Source of the DNA: Bacillus alkalisoli
GTDB taxonomy: Bacteria > Bacillota > Bacilli > Bacillales > Bacillaceae_I
Assembly (NCBI RefSeq): GCF_002797415.1
Contig: NZ_KZ454944.1
Span: 1,692,665-1,756,664 of the forward strand
Direction of reading: 5' to 3'
Length of the DNA stretch: 64,000 bases
A model generated the notes under the pieces. It searched no databases, had not been told where the DNA came from, and saw only the letters and a program-made list of their open reading frames with translations. This document shows positions 53,442 to 61,952 of this stretch, one piece after another. The stretch's first letter is position 1. Each line of letters begins with the position of its first letter. A program made the position numbers and the translations under genes.

Positions 53442-55484
53442 ATGAGAGATTGGCAAACTGAAATAAACTTTATACGCGTAGGTAAAAAAGATGCATATAC
53501 TCCGATTATAGAGACCTATGAAAATGAGTTCTTCCAAATGTTATCTTCACTCCAAGTTCCAATAGAGAGGTCGGAAGAGGTAATCGTTGAAACATTCGTT
53601 CACCTATACAACGAACTCTCTAAACAACAAGAAACAAAACCAATCCACGAGTGGATCATTTATACATCACTAGATTATATGCTAGAAAAAGTAAACACGA
53701 TTACTATCCATAAAGCAGATACAGATAAATTAGCCTCATCCCTACAAAATTTAAGCATCGAACAAAAAAAGCTAGTTTTTTTAGATGTGCTTTTCAACAT
53801 AACAGGGGATGAAGCAAACGAAATAAAATGGAAAATCATCCAACCTACGAAACACGGGAGTCTTAAGCCAGATTGTTTATCTAACGAGACATTATTTACA
53901 TACAACATGCAAAATGGACCAAAAGAATTTGTAACAGATGTAGAAGACCATTTAGAATTTTGCCCAGATTGTAGGCAGACAATCAACAAGATGAATCATC
54001 AATTAAAGAAGTTGTCTCAATACATAAAAGCAGAAACACTAGAACATTCTCTTGCAGAAAAAATTCTCCCTAAATTAAAACGACAAAAAACGAAATTTTC
54101 CTTTTTGAAACAGTTGGTCGTAGCCATCACCATTATCACACTGTTCTCATCTATTATTTATATCATGCCAAACGTAGATAGATGGAGTACGCTTGCTAGT
54201 AATTACATCAAATATGGAGATTTTTATAACGTTTGGGCAGAAGGGACACATGTAGCGACGGACAAAGACATATCCATAGAACTTTTATCGATTGATCTAT
54301 CGGACACATTAACAAAGATAGATTTCCGTATTAGGTCAGACAGAGAGTTCATTGAAACATATGATAATTTTGGAGAACATCTTCTGACTTCTAAAGCACA
54401 TGGTATGTTTACCATTAAAATAGGAGAAGAAACATATCCTCTTCATGACGCTGCAATCGTAACAACGAGTGAGGATTTATTAGAAGGCTCATTCTATATA
54501 AACATGAATGAAATAGAACAAAAATTACTACAAGATAACATGACGCTTGCTTTTCGAGTAGTTAGAATTGGTGGGGTTTTTGGCGACTGGAATGTAGAAA
54601 TTCCATTAGAATATACGAATGGGTTAAAACAAGCGGACACGTTTGTGGAAGGAAAGGAATTAAACTTGTTCAATACATTTGTCGTGCATATAGACAAATT
54701 TAGTCAAAATGACTTAGGAAGTGACCTGGAATTTAAGATAGTTTTTAATGAAGAAGAGCAGGGAAAGTTTGATAGGATGAATGACTTGTATGCAAACAAA
54801 TTCAATATGGATTATCAGGCGTTTTATTTTAAATATAGTGTTGTAACAGAAAAAGGGGAAAGGCTTCTGCAATTTCCATATAACTATCTATACAATATCT
54901 CTTATGATTATTACGATTACCCAAACGAATCAGATACAATGAAAATGCAAACCTTTACTCCTTATATTCTTACTAATTACGATGAACAGGAAGTCCCAAC
55001 GATAAAAAGGAGATTAGATGAAGGAGAGGCATTATATTTACAAGTAGATGAAATTAATTATAATCAAATTGTCGATGAGGAAATAGAATTTATCTTAGAA
55101 GAAGTAAATGAAAAACCATTAAACATTGAGATAGATGATACGGTCCTAGAGCATCTAACAATTAGAAAACTAGAGGCAACAGAACACTTTTCCGAAGGAC
55201 TCCTGATATACATTACAGGCTTTCATAAAGATGAGAACGTAGAAAAGAGATTCTCTTGGGACTTTGCGGACAATTACTATGAAGGTTATCACTCTGATTT
55301 TTACGGGGATGATCACATGAGTAGGTATAATCAGTTACAAGAAGAGCTTTCGAAAGACACTATTTTATTTACGATCTTACCAGCACCAACAGCACCAAAT
55401 CAAAAAGTTACATACAAAGTAGACTTTATCTCACACACATACAAACCTGGCCCACAACACCGCATCCCACTAAACAAACACTAA
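53442..55484 (+). CDS. Putative ECF-sigma-like / zinc anti-sigma / membrane sensor fusion protein
   Basis: 680 residues from ATG 53442 after AGGTG. Residues 1-85 resemble sigma region 2 (INFIRVGKKDAYTPIIETYE, EEVIVETFVHLYNELSK); residues 95-130 resemble the start of region 4 (LQNLSIEQKKLVFLDVLFNI, TGDEANEI) but lack a full recognition helix. Residues 160-180 hold a zinc anti-sigma motif, DHLEFCPDC (H170, C174, C177). A single membrane helix spans 221-243 (FLKQLVVAITIITLFSSIIY). The remaining 435 residues are outside and resemble DUF4179-type ectodomains of Bacillus anti-sigma factors (LSIDLSDTLTKIDFRIRSD). Domain assignments to sigma regions are inference from pattern, not a database match. 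Confidence 0.68.
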   Translation: MRDWQTEINFIRVGKKDAYTPIIETYENEFFQMLSSLQVPIERSEEVIVETFVHLYNELSKQQETKPIHEWIIYTSLDYMLEKVNTITIHKADTDKLASSLQNLSIEQKKLVFLDVLFNITGDEANEIKWKIIQPTKHGSLKPDCLSNETLFTYNMQNGPKEFVTDVEDHLEFCPDCRQTINKMNHQLKKLSQYIKAETLEHSLAEKILPKLKRQKTKFSFLKQLVVAITIITLFSSIIYIMPNVDRWSTLASNYIKYGDFYNVWAEGTHVATDKDISIELLSIDLSDTLTKIDFRIRSDREFIETYDNFGEHLLTSKAHGMFTIKIGEETYPLHDAAIVTTSEDLLEGSFYINMNEIEQKLLQDNMTLAFRVVRIGGVFGDWNVEIPLEYTNGLKQADTFVEGKELNLFNTFVVHIDKFSQNDLGSDLEFKIVFNEEEQGKFDRMNDLYANKFNMDYQAFYFKYSVVTEKGERLLQFPYNYLYNISYDYYDYPNESDTMKMQTFTPYILTNYDEQEVPTIKRRLDEGEALYLQVDEINYNQIVDEEIEFILEEVNEKPLNIEIDDTVLEHLTIRKLEATEHFSEGLLIYITGFHKDENVEKRFSWDFADNYYEGYHSDFYGDDHMSRYNQLQEELSKDTILFTILPAPTAPNQKVTYKVDFISHTYKPGPQHRIPLNKH

Positions 55485-55485
55485 C

Positions 55486-55535
55486 ATTACAAAAGCGTAA
55501 CAAGTGCCTGGCACCTGTTACGCTTTTGTAATTTA
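55486..55535. repeat. GTGCC-T-GGCAC palindrome acting as terminator after the sigma/anti-sigma-like gene
   Basis: Left arm ATTACAAAAGCGTAACAAG plus TGCC (55486-55508), centre T at 55509, right arm GGCACCTGTTACGCTTTTGT plus AAT; 23-bp arms with one mismatch. It carries a short T run on the plus strand. Confidence 0.88.
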
Positions 55536-55580
55536 TGAGTAAAGATTGTAACGTGGTAAATGCTAAGGGATGGTTATAAG

Positions 55581-55610
55581 TTGACATGGTGCAGACTGAA
55601 ATGTTATATT
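55581..55610 (+). promoter_or_regulatory. Sigma-A promoter of mhqO
   Basis: TTGACA (55581-55586) and TATATT (55605-55610), 18 bases apart, directly followed by the MhqR-type operator. Confidence 0.78.
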
Positions 55611-55629
55611 TATCTCGAATTCAAGATAA
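55611..55629 (+). promoter_or_regulatory. MhqR operator upstream of mhqO
   Basis: TATCTCGAATTCAAGATAA is an inverted repeat (TATCTCGAA / TTCAAGATA) that matches the B. subtilis MhqR box TATCTCGAATTCGAGATA except for one base. It covers the predicted transcription start. MhqR would release it on exposure to quinones. Confidence 0.8.
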
Positions 55630-55695
55630 TTTTATTTAAATTAATTTAATAAGCTATATTAAATCGCAAAGTTTACATTCTAGGAGGTAACTATA

Positions 55696-56682
55696 ATGAA
55701 CGGACTAAAAGGTATTCATCACGTAACCGCTATCACAAGTAGCGCCGAAAAAAACTACGAGTTTTTCACATATGTATTAGGTATGCGTTTAGTGAAAAAA
55801 ACAGTCAACCAAGACGACATTCAAACATACCACTTATTTTTCGCTGACGACACAGGAAGTGCAGGAACAGATATGACTTTTTTCGATTTCCCAGGCATAC
55901 AAAAAGGCACGCACGGAACTAATGAAATTTCCAAAACTGGTTTCCGCGTACCAACAGACGCAGCAATCGAATACTGGGAAAAGCGATTTGAACGTCTTAA
56001 CGTAAAACATAGAGGTATCCAAGAACAATTCGGAAAGAAAACAATCTCTTTCGTTGACTTTGATGACCAACAATACCAACTAGTATCAGACGAAAACAAC
56101 AAAGGTGTCGTATCCGGTACACCGTGGCAAAACGGCCCAATCCCACTTGAATATGCCATTACTGGACTAGGACCATTACACATTAGAATCGCTAACTTTG
56201 ACTATTTTAAAGAAATGGTTGTAAAGGTACTTCAATTCAAAGAAATTGGTCAAGAAGAGAATCTTTACCTTTTTGAAGTAGGCGATGGAGGAAATGGAGC
56301 AAGTATCATCGCGGAACATAACGACTCGCTACCTCAAGGACAACAAGGTTTCGGTACAGTCCATCATGCAGCATTCCGTGTTGAAGACCGATCCGTCATA
56401 GACGAATGGGACAACCGATTAAGAAGCTTCAGTTTCCAAACATCAGGACATGTCGACCGTTACTTCTTTGAATCGTTATACGCAAGACTAGCTCCAAACA
56501 TATTATTCGAATTCGCAACAGACGGCCCAGGCTTTATGGGAGACGAACCATACGAAACACTTGGAGAAAAACTATCCCTCCCACCATTCTTAGAACCTAA
56601 ACGAGAACAAATCGAAAAATTAGTTCGACCAATTGACACGGTTAGAAGTACGAAAGAAATAAAGAAAGAATATGAATCATAA
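55696..56682 (+). CDS. mhqO: Ring-cleaving dioxygenase, MhqO/MhqA family
   Basis: 328 residues with two glyoxalase/extradiol-dioxygenase modules: residues 1-130 (GIHHVTAITSSAEKNYEFFT, MRLVKKTVNQDD) and 150-290 (GLGPLHIRIANFDYFKEMVV, GFGTVHHAAFRVED). Metal ligands are likely His8/9, the histidine of VHHAAF and a glutamate in ILFEFATDGPGF. It is thought to open thiol- or hydroxyl-substituted hydroquinones in quinone and catechol detoxification. AGGAGG precedes ATG 55696. Its own MhqR box supports the role. Confidence 0.9.
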   Translation: MNGLKGIHHVTAITSSAEKNYEFFTYVLGMRLVKKTVNQDDIQTYHLFFADDTGSAGTDMTFFDFPGIQKGTHGTNEISKTGFRVPTDAAIEYWEKRFERLNVKHRGIQEQFGKKTISFVDFDDQQYQLVSDENNKGVVSGTPWQNGPIPLEYAITGLGPLHIRIANFDYFKEMVVKVLQFKEIGQEENLYLFEVGDGGNGASIIAEHNDSLPQGQQGFGTVHHAAFRVEDRSVIDEWDNRLRSFSFQTSGHVDRYFFESLYARLAPNILFEFATDGPGFMGDEPYETLGEKLSLPPFLEPKREQIEKLVRPIDTVRSTKEIKKEYES

Positions 56683-56692
56683 AAACAAACCA

Positions 56693-56727
56693 AAAGACTG
56701 AGCCAATTTGGACTCAGTCTTTTTCTG
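56693..56727 (+). terminator. Terminator after mhqO
   Basis: AAAGACTGAG (56693-56702) pairs with CTCAGTCTTT (56712-56721), then TTTC. Confidence 0.85.
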
Positions 56728-56812
56728 TCTACTCCCATTCGATCTATAAAAATATGGTACAATACCATTATCCAAAAACGAAACCAGCCCTAGTAGAAAG
56801 GACACAACACAC

Positions 56813-59800
56813 ATGAGCCAAACACAAAATCAAAAAATCATACTCAACAACAAAATCATCCAGGACATGTGTGGGCCTACTTCCTTTAAACGTGGCGAAA
56901 CGTTCCATCGTACAGGCAAAATTACAATGGAACAAATTAACGAACAACAGTACGTTGCAACCGTATTAGCAACATCGAAGCAATCCTTTATAGTAAATCT
57001 CAACATCACAGAAGATGGACACGTCCAACCAACTTGTAGCTGTCCAAAGCTTTCATCGTTTCAAAAGGATTGTCAACATATCGCTGGTGCCTTAATTTTT
57101 CTACTAAACTACATAAAAACAAACAATCAACAAGATATTTTCTCTATTTTCAACGAAAAACAAAAACGCACACTCGGCAAACAACGTCATTTTGAAACGA
57201 GAGAAATTATTACACCAGAGTTCATTCTAACAACAATCGGGCAATCTTTCGGCCTACAACTTGTTATCGCAAACACGAACATACCGAATGCTCTTGAATT
57301 TTTACGAAAAATAGCCGATGGCAATTCTTCAAGAGTCTCGCCATCTTTCACATTCGACCAAACTAAACACTGCTTCCCACCAGAAGCGAATGAAATAATA
57401 CAACAATTACTAGATGGCTCATTACACGAAAAAAACAACACAATAATAGTAACGCCAGCTACATTCAAAGTTCTTTTTCCATTATTGAAAAAAATGCACG
57501 CTCTACCATTCACTCATAACAAAAAAAGCTACCCGCACGTCCATATGTCGGCAGAGCCACTCGACCTTTGCTTTACCTTTCTAGAAGGGGCTAGCAAAAC
57601 GTACGAGTTAAAAATAGACGGGCTAGAAAATCTCACATTAATGGAAAAATACGAAGTCGTCATCGACCAAAACAAATTAAAACCGCTAGAGCAAGAAGAC
57701 ATGAAAAGATTAGCGGAATTAAAACGATTAACGAACAAAAATTCAAACGTCATTACCATACCACCAAATCAAATTGGTCTATTCCTAGAAAAAGTAGTTC
57801 CTGGTTTGAAAAAATTCGGGGAGATAAAACTACCTGAATCTGTAAAAAATAATCTAAACCAAACACCTTTAGTAGCAAAACTTTACTTAGATCGCCTGAA
57901 AAACAAATTACTTGTTGGATTGGAGTTTCATTACGATAACATCATCATTAATCCAGTGGAAGATAAAGCACCCAACATCCCGTTCTTCCTTCGAAACGTT
58001 GAAAAAGAAGAACAAATATTAGAGCTTTTAGAAGAAAGTCAACTGACACAAACAGAGAGTGGCTATTTTTTGCAAAATGAAGACCTAGAATATGAGTTTC
58101 TTTATCATGTAGTGCCAAAACTTCAACATCTAACACAAATTTACGCAACGACAACGGTGAGAAATCGTGTTTCTAGGGAAAATGTCAAACCGAAAATTCG
58201 TGTCAAAATACAAAAAGAGCGGACAAATTGGCTCGAATTCAAGTTCGAATTAGACGGAATTAAAGACATACACATTCGAGATCTAATGCAAGCCCTAGAA
58301 GAAAAGCGTAAATATTACCGCTTAAAAAATGGTACACTCTTGTCACTTGAAGCAAAAGAATATGAAGAAATTCAACGTTTTCTTCAAGCAGTACCTGAAC
58401 AAATGGAAGACCTAGAGTCAGGCTTAAATATGCCAATCGTAAAAGGATTAAAGCTTCTAGAAACTATCGAAAACGACGACACTTTAACGTTAGAAGACTC
58501 TTTTAAATCTGTTTTAGAAAAACTGCAGAACCCAGAAAATGGGGGCTTTATCGTACCTGCAACGTTAGAGCCGATTTTAAGAGACTATCAAAAACAAGGG
58601 TATCAATGGCTAAAAACACTTGCGAGCTACAGTTTTGGCGGGATTCTTGCGGACGATATGGGACTCGGTAAAACATTGCAAAGCATCACATACATCGCAA
58701 GCGAACTTGATGAAATTAGAAGAAGGAAGCAACCTATTTTAATTGTCTGTCCATCTTCCTTAACCTATAACTGGCTACAAGAAATACAAAAATTCGCACC
58801 AGAAATAAGCGCTGGCCTAATAGATGGAAGCAAACAACAAAGAACAGTCGGAATAACGAAATGTACTGATTTTGACTGTGTGATTACATCCTATCCGTTA
58901 CTTCGAATGGATATAAAGCAGTGGGAACAGATCGAGTTTCACACTATCTTTTTTGATGAAGCTCAAAACTTCAAAAATCCGATTACACAAACAGCTCGCG
59001 CGGTGAAACAACTAAAAGCAGAACACCGTTTTGCTTTAACAGGTACACCAATAGAAAACTCAATCGAAGAGCTATGGTCGATTTTTCATGTTGTCTTTCC
59101 AGAACTATTCCAAGGTTTAAGAGAGTTTAGCTTTTTGCCGAATAAAACCATTTCGCGTAGAGTTCGTCCTTTCCTGTTGAGACGTTTGAAAGAAGACGTA
59201 CTAGGAGAACTTCCAGGAAAAATCGAACAAGTAGATTCAGCGGAACTTTTGCCAGAACAAAAAAAGCTCTATGCAGCCTACTTAGCAAAGCTACGTGAAG
59301 ACACATTGAAACATTTAGACAAAGATACGTTTCGCAAAAATCGTATCAAAATATTAGCGGGATTAACACGATTACGACAAATATGCTGTCACCCAAAACT
59401 GTTCGTCCAAGAATACAACGGAAGCTCAGCGAAAATGGAGCAACTTTTACAAATTATTGAAGAGTCTAAACAAGCAGGGAGAAGGGTACTCATCTTCTCA
59501 CAATTTACAAAAATGCTAGATATAATAGGGAAAGAACTAGCCTATAGTGGGGTGTCATATTTTTATTTAGATGGACAAACACCTTCGGAAGAAAGAGTGG
59601 AACGTTGTCACCGATTTAACGAAGGGGAGAGAGACTTTTTTCTTATCTCGTTAAAAGCTGGTGGAACAGGTCTTAACTTAACTGGAGCGGATACCGTTAT
59701 TCTTTATGACATTTGGTGGAATCCAGCCGTGGAAGAACAAGCTGCAGACAGAGCCCACCGAATGGGACAAACAGAAGTAGTTCAAGTAATTAAGTTGATT

Positions 59801-59950
59801 GCTCGCGGTACCATTGAAGAAAAAATGAACGAACTTCAAGAGAAAAAACGAAACGTCATTCAACAAATTTTAGACCCAGACGAAAGAACATCTACTTCGC
59901 TTACAGAAGAGGATATTCGTGAAATATTAATGATTGATGGACGAAACTAG
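56813..59950 (+). CDS. SWIM zinc-finger SNF2-family DNA helicase/translocase
   Basis: 1045 residues. SWIM finger near residues 74-95: CSCPKLSSFQKDCQHIAGAL (CxC...CxH). The long middle region (100-560) is of the bacterial SNF2_assoc type. ATPase lobe 1: ILADDMGLGKTLQSITYIA (Walker A), CPSSLTYNW, FFDEAQNFKN (DEAQ) and LTGTPIENSIEELW. Lobe 2: LIFSQFTKMLDII, LKAGGTGLNLTGAD and AADRAHRMGQ (motif VI). All motifs are complete, so it is probably an active dsDNA translocase. ATG 56813 follows GAAAGGAC. A PD-(D/E)XK-like gene starts 46 bases after it. Confidence 0.92.
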   Translation: MSQTQNQKIILNNKIIQDMCGPTSFKRGETFHRTGKITMEQINEQQYVATVLATSKQSFIVNLNITEDGHVQPTCSCPKLSSFQKDCQHIAGALIFLLNYIKTNNQQDIFSIFNEKQKRTLGKQRHFETREIITPEFILTTIGQSFGLQLVIANTNIPNALEFLRKIADGNSSRVSPSFTFDQTKHCFPPEANEIIQQLLDGSLHEKNNTIIVTPATFKVLFPLLKKMHALPFTHNKKSYPHVHMSAEPLDLCFTFLEGASKTYELKIDGLENLTLMEKYEVVIDQNKLKPLEQEDMKRLAELKRLTNKNSNVITIPPNQIGLFLEKVVPGLKKFGEIKLPESVKNNLNQTPLVAKLYLDRLKNKLLVGLEFHYDNIIINPVEDKAPNIPFFLRNVEKEEQILELLEESQLTQTESGYFLQNEDLEYEFLYHVVPKLQHLTQIYATTTVRNRVSRENVKPKIRVKIQKERTNWLEFKFELDGIKDIHIRDLMQALEEKRKYYRLKNGTLLSLEAKEYEEIQRFLQAVPEQMEDLESGLNMPIVKGLKLLETIENDDTLTLEDSFKSVLEKLQNPENGGFIVPATLEPILRDYQKQGYQWLKTLASYSFGGILADDMGLGKTLQSITYIASELDEIRRRKQPILIVCPSSLTYNWLQEIQKFAPEISAGLIDGSKQQRTVGITKCTDFDCVITSYPLLRMDIKQWEQIEFHTIFFDEAQNFKNPITQTARAVKQLKAEHRFALTGTPIENSIEELWSIFHVVFPELFQGLREFSFLPNKTISRRVRPFLLRRLKEDVLGELPGKIEQVDSAELLPEQKKLYAAYLAKLREDTLKHLDKDTFRKNRIKILAGLTRLRQICCHPKLFVQEYNGSSAKMEQLLQIIEESKQAGRRVLIFSQFTKMLDIIGKELAYSGVSYFYLDGQTPSEERVERCHRFNEGERDFFLISLKAGGTGLNLTGADTVILYDIWWNPAVEEQAADRAHRMGQTEVVQVIKLIARGTIEEKMNELQEKKRNVIQQILDPDERTSTSLTEEDIREILMIDGRN

Positions 59951-59995
59951 AACCGATGTAGGATGGCTCTAGTTTTAAAATGGACGGTGTGCTAT

Positions 59996-60700
59996 ATGAC
60001 AGAAAAGAAAAAACTATTAGAAGTAGATTTATATAAACCAATCCAAACCTATTTGAAAAAGCAAGGCTATGAAGTACGCGGCGAAGTAAAAGATTGTGAC
60101 ATTGCAGCAGTAAAAGGGGACAGTCTTGTTATTGTGGAGCTAAAGTTAAACTTAAACATAGACCTTCTTTTGCAAGCGACGAAACGACAAAAGCTTACAG
60201 ATTCTGTTTATATCGCGATTCCACGTCCAAAAAACCTTCGCACGAAGCGATGGAAGGAACTTTGCCAGCTTGTAAAAAGACTAGAACTCGGACTGATCGT
60301 TGTTGCGTTCACTGCAAGCCGGAAACGAGCTGAAGTTGTATTTGAACCAACCACCTATCCTGGTAAAGTGAGAAAAAACAACCAAAAGCGTGACGCCATT
60401 TTAAAAGAAGTAAACGGAAGAAGTGGAGATTACAACCTCGGTGGAAGTAGCAAAACAAAAATCATGACAGCATACAAAGAAAACTGCATTCAAATTGCTA
60501 GCTTACTAGAAAAACACGGGCCATTGTCACCAAAGAAACTAAAAGAACTAGGCACAGGAGATAAAACCCCATCCATCCTAGCCAAAAACTACTACGACTG
60601 GTTTGATAGGGTGAAGAGGGGAACGTACGTTGTTAACGAAAAGGGGATAAAGGAAATAAAAGAGCATATAGAGCTTGTTGATTATTATGTTGGTGATTAG
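59996..60700 (+). CDS. DUF2161-type protein, PD-(D/E)XK nuclease-like
   Basis: 234 residues from ATG 59996; an in-frame ATG at 59963 lacks a ribosome site. N-terminal nuclease-like core: LYKPIQTYLKKQGYEVRGEV, then DIAAVKGDSLVIVELKLNLN, giving D-x(n)-E-L-K of the PD-(D/E)XK fold at about residues 35-52. The C-terminus looks like a winged helix (LLEKHGPLSPKKLKELGTGD, VKRGTYVVNEKGI). Its neighbour is an SNF2 translocase. The family is listed as DUF2161; the activity is not established. A tandem array follows. Confidence 0.8.
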   Translation: MTEKKKLLEVDLYKPIQTYLKKQGYEVRGEVKDCDIAAVKGDSLVIVELKLNLNIDLLLQATKRQKLTDSVYIAIPRPKNLRTKRWKELCQLVKRLELGLIVVAFTASRKRAEVVFEPTTYPGKVRKNNQKRDAILKEVNGRSGDYNLGGSSKTKIMTAYKENCIQIASLLEKHGPLSPKKLKELGTGDKTPSILAKNYYDWFDRVKRGTYVVNEKGIKEIKEHIELVDYYVGD

Positions 60701-60758
60701 CGGTTTCGTTTAAGTTAGATTTGATAAGTTGATTTCTCAATTTGAAGGTAGGGGAATT

Positions 60759-61400
60759 AGCCGTCAAGCCCACTTTCGTTAAAAAAACAGAGGAAACCGG
60801 TCTTGAGAGCAGTCATCAAGACCACTTTCAATCAAAAAACAGAGGAAACCGGTCTTGAGAGCAGTCATCAAGACCACTTTCGATAAAAAAACAGAGGGAA
60901 CTGGTCATGAGAGCAGTCATCAAGCCCACTTTCGATCAAAAAACAGAGGGAACTGGTCATGAGAGCAGTCATCAAGCCCACTTTTGATAAGAAAACAGAG
61001 GGAACTGGTCATGAGAGCAGTCATCAAGACCACTTTCGATCAAAAAACAAAGGAAACCGGTCTTGAGAGCAGTCATCAAGACCACTTTCAATCAAAAAAC
61101 AGAGGAAACCGGTCATGAGAGCAGTCATCAAGCCCACTTTCGATCAAAAAACAGAGGAAACCGGTCGTGAGAGTGTTCATCAAGACCACTTTCGATCAAA
61201 AAACAGAGGAAACCGGTCTTGAGAGCAGTCATCAAGCCCACTTTCGATCAAAAAACAGAGGGAACTGGTCATGAGAGCAGTCATCAAGACCGCTTTCGAT
61301 AAAAAAACAGAGGAAACCGGTCATGAGAGCAGTCATCTGGATCATTTTTGATAAAAAAACAGAGCGAAATGACCGTGAAACTTGCCACGACCATTTTCCA
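60759..61400. repeat. Tandem array: about twelve 52-bp units without indels
   Basis: ACAGAGG or a one-base variant recurs with its C at 60788, 60840, 60892, 60944, 60996, 61048, 61100, 61152, 61204, 61256, 61308 and 61360, always 52 apart. The unit is CAGAGGAAACCGGTCTTGAG, AGCAGTCATCAAGACCACTT, TCGATCAAAAAA. Two versions of the middle alternate (GGAAACCGGTCTT and GGGAACTGGTCAT), and AAGACC/AAGCCC vary independently, suggesting recombination among units. GGTCTTGA and TCAAGACC within a unit can pair. No spacers, so it is not CRISPR; no gene is carried. Confidence 0.93.
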
Positions 61401-61425
61401 TGAAAAAGAGTGAAGAAGAATAGTA

Positions 61426-61830
61426 TTATTCCTCTTCACTCTTTTCTTCATTAAACCAAAGCGGATCATCAATATCCACATCACCGTTATAATTGATGAA
61501 AATCTCATCGCCAGCCTTTATATCCTTATGGGCAATATAAGTAAACGTATGCGTCTCAAAACTAATCTCATAATACGCATTCGGATCATACGAATGATTA
61601 AACAACATCCCATACCCTAAAACAATCGCACTATGATTTATCCCATACTCATAAACATAATCCGCTAAAACTGTATGCTCAATTAGCATATGCTGTTCAT
61701 TCGGGTAAGGTATAACAGGAGCTACATGTATGATATCGCCTTTTTTTATATCATGTGTTGCAAAAACGCCACGCTGGAATTCACCATCACTAACAGGTGA
61801 TCTTTTTACTTCAATTTTTTCTGCTGTCAT
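61426..61830 (-). CDS. SET-domain protein
   Basis: 134 residues from ATG 61830; GTG 61839 is an alternative. SET-domain hallmarks: GEFQRGVFATHDIKKGDIIH at the N-terminus, GMLFNHSYDPNAYYEI (the NHS-x-x-PN pseudoknot motif) and DIKAGDEIFINYNGD (GEEI-x-x-x-Y). The C-terminus is short and acidic. SET proteins methylate lysines in eukaryotes; small bacterial members exist but their substrates are mostly unknown. It is a single gene between two repeats, one the 52-bp array. Confidence 0.85.
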   Translation of the reverse strand: MTAEKIEVKRSPVSDGEFQRGVFATHDIKKGDIIHVAPVIPYPNEQHMLIEHTVLADYVYEYGINHSAIVLGYGMLFNHSYDPNAYYEISFETHTFTYIAHKDIKAGDEIFINYNGDVDIDDPLWFNEEKSEEE

Positions 61831-61952
61831 ATTCCACACTCACTTACGTACAAAGTTATTTTTCTATATGACTTTACCATTCATAACGATGCAAAACAAG
61901 TAAGAGGTTTTCGATTTTAATTTTTATATAAATTTAGAAATAATATCTTATT

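Noticed and set aside
60759-61400. CRISPR array
   Set aside because: All of each 52-base unit is repeated; there is no spacer portion and no cas gene.
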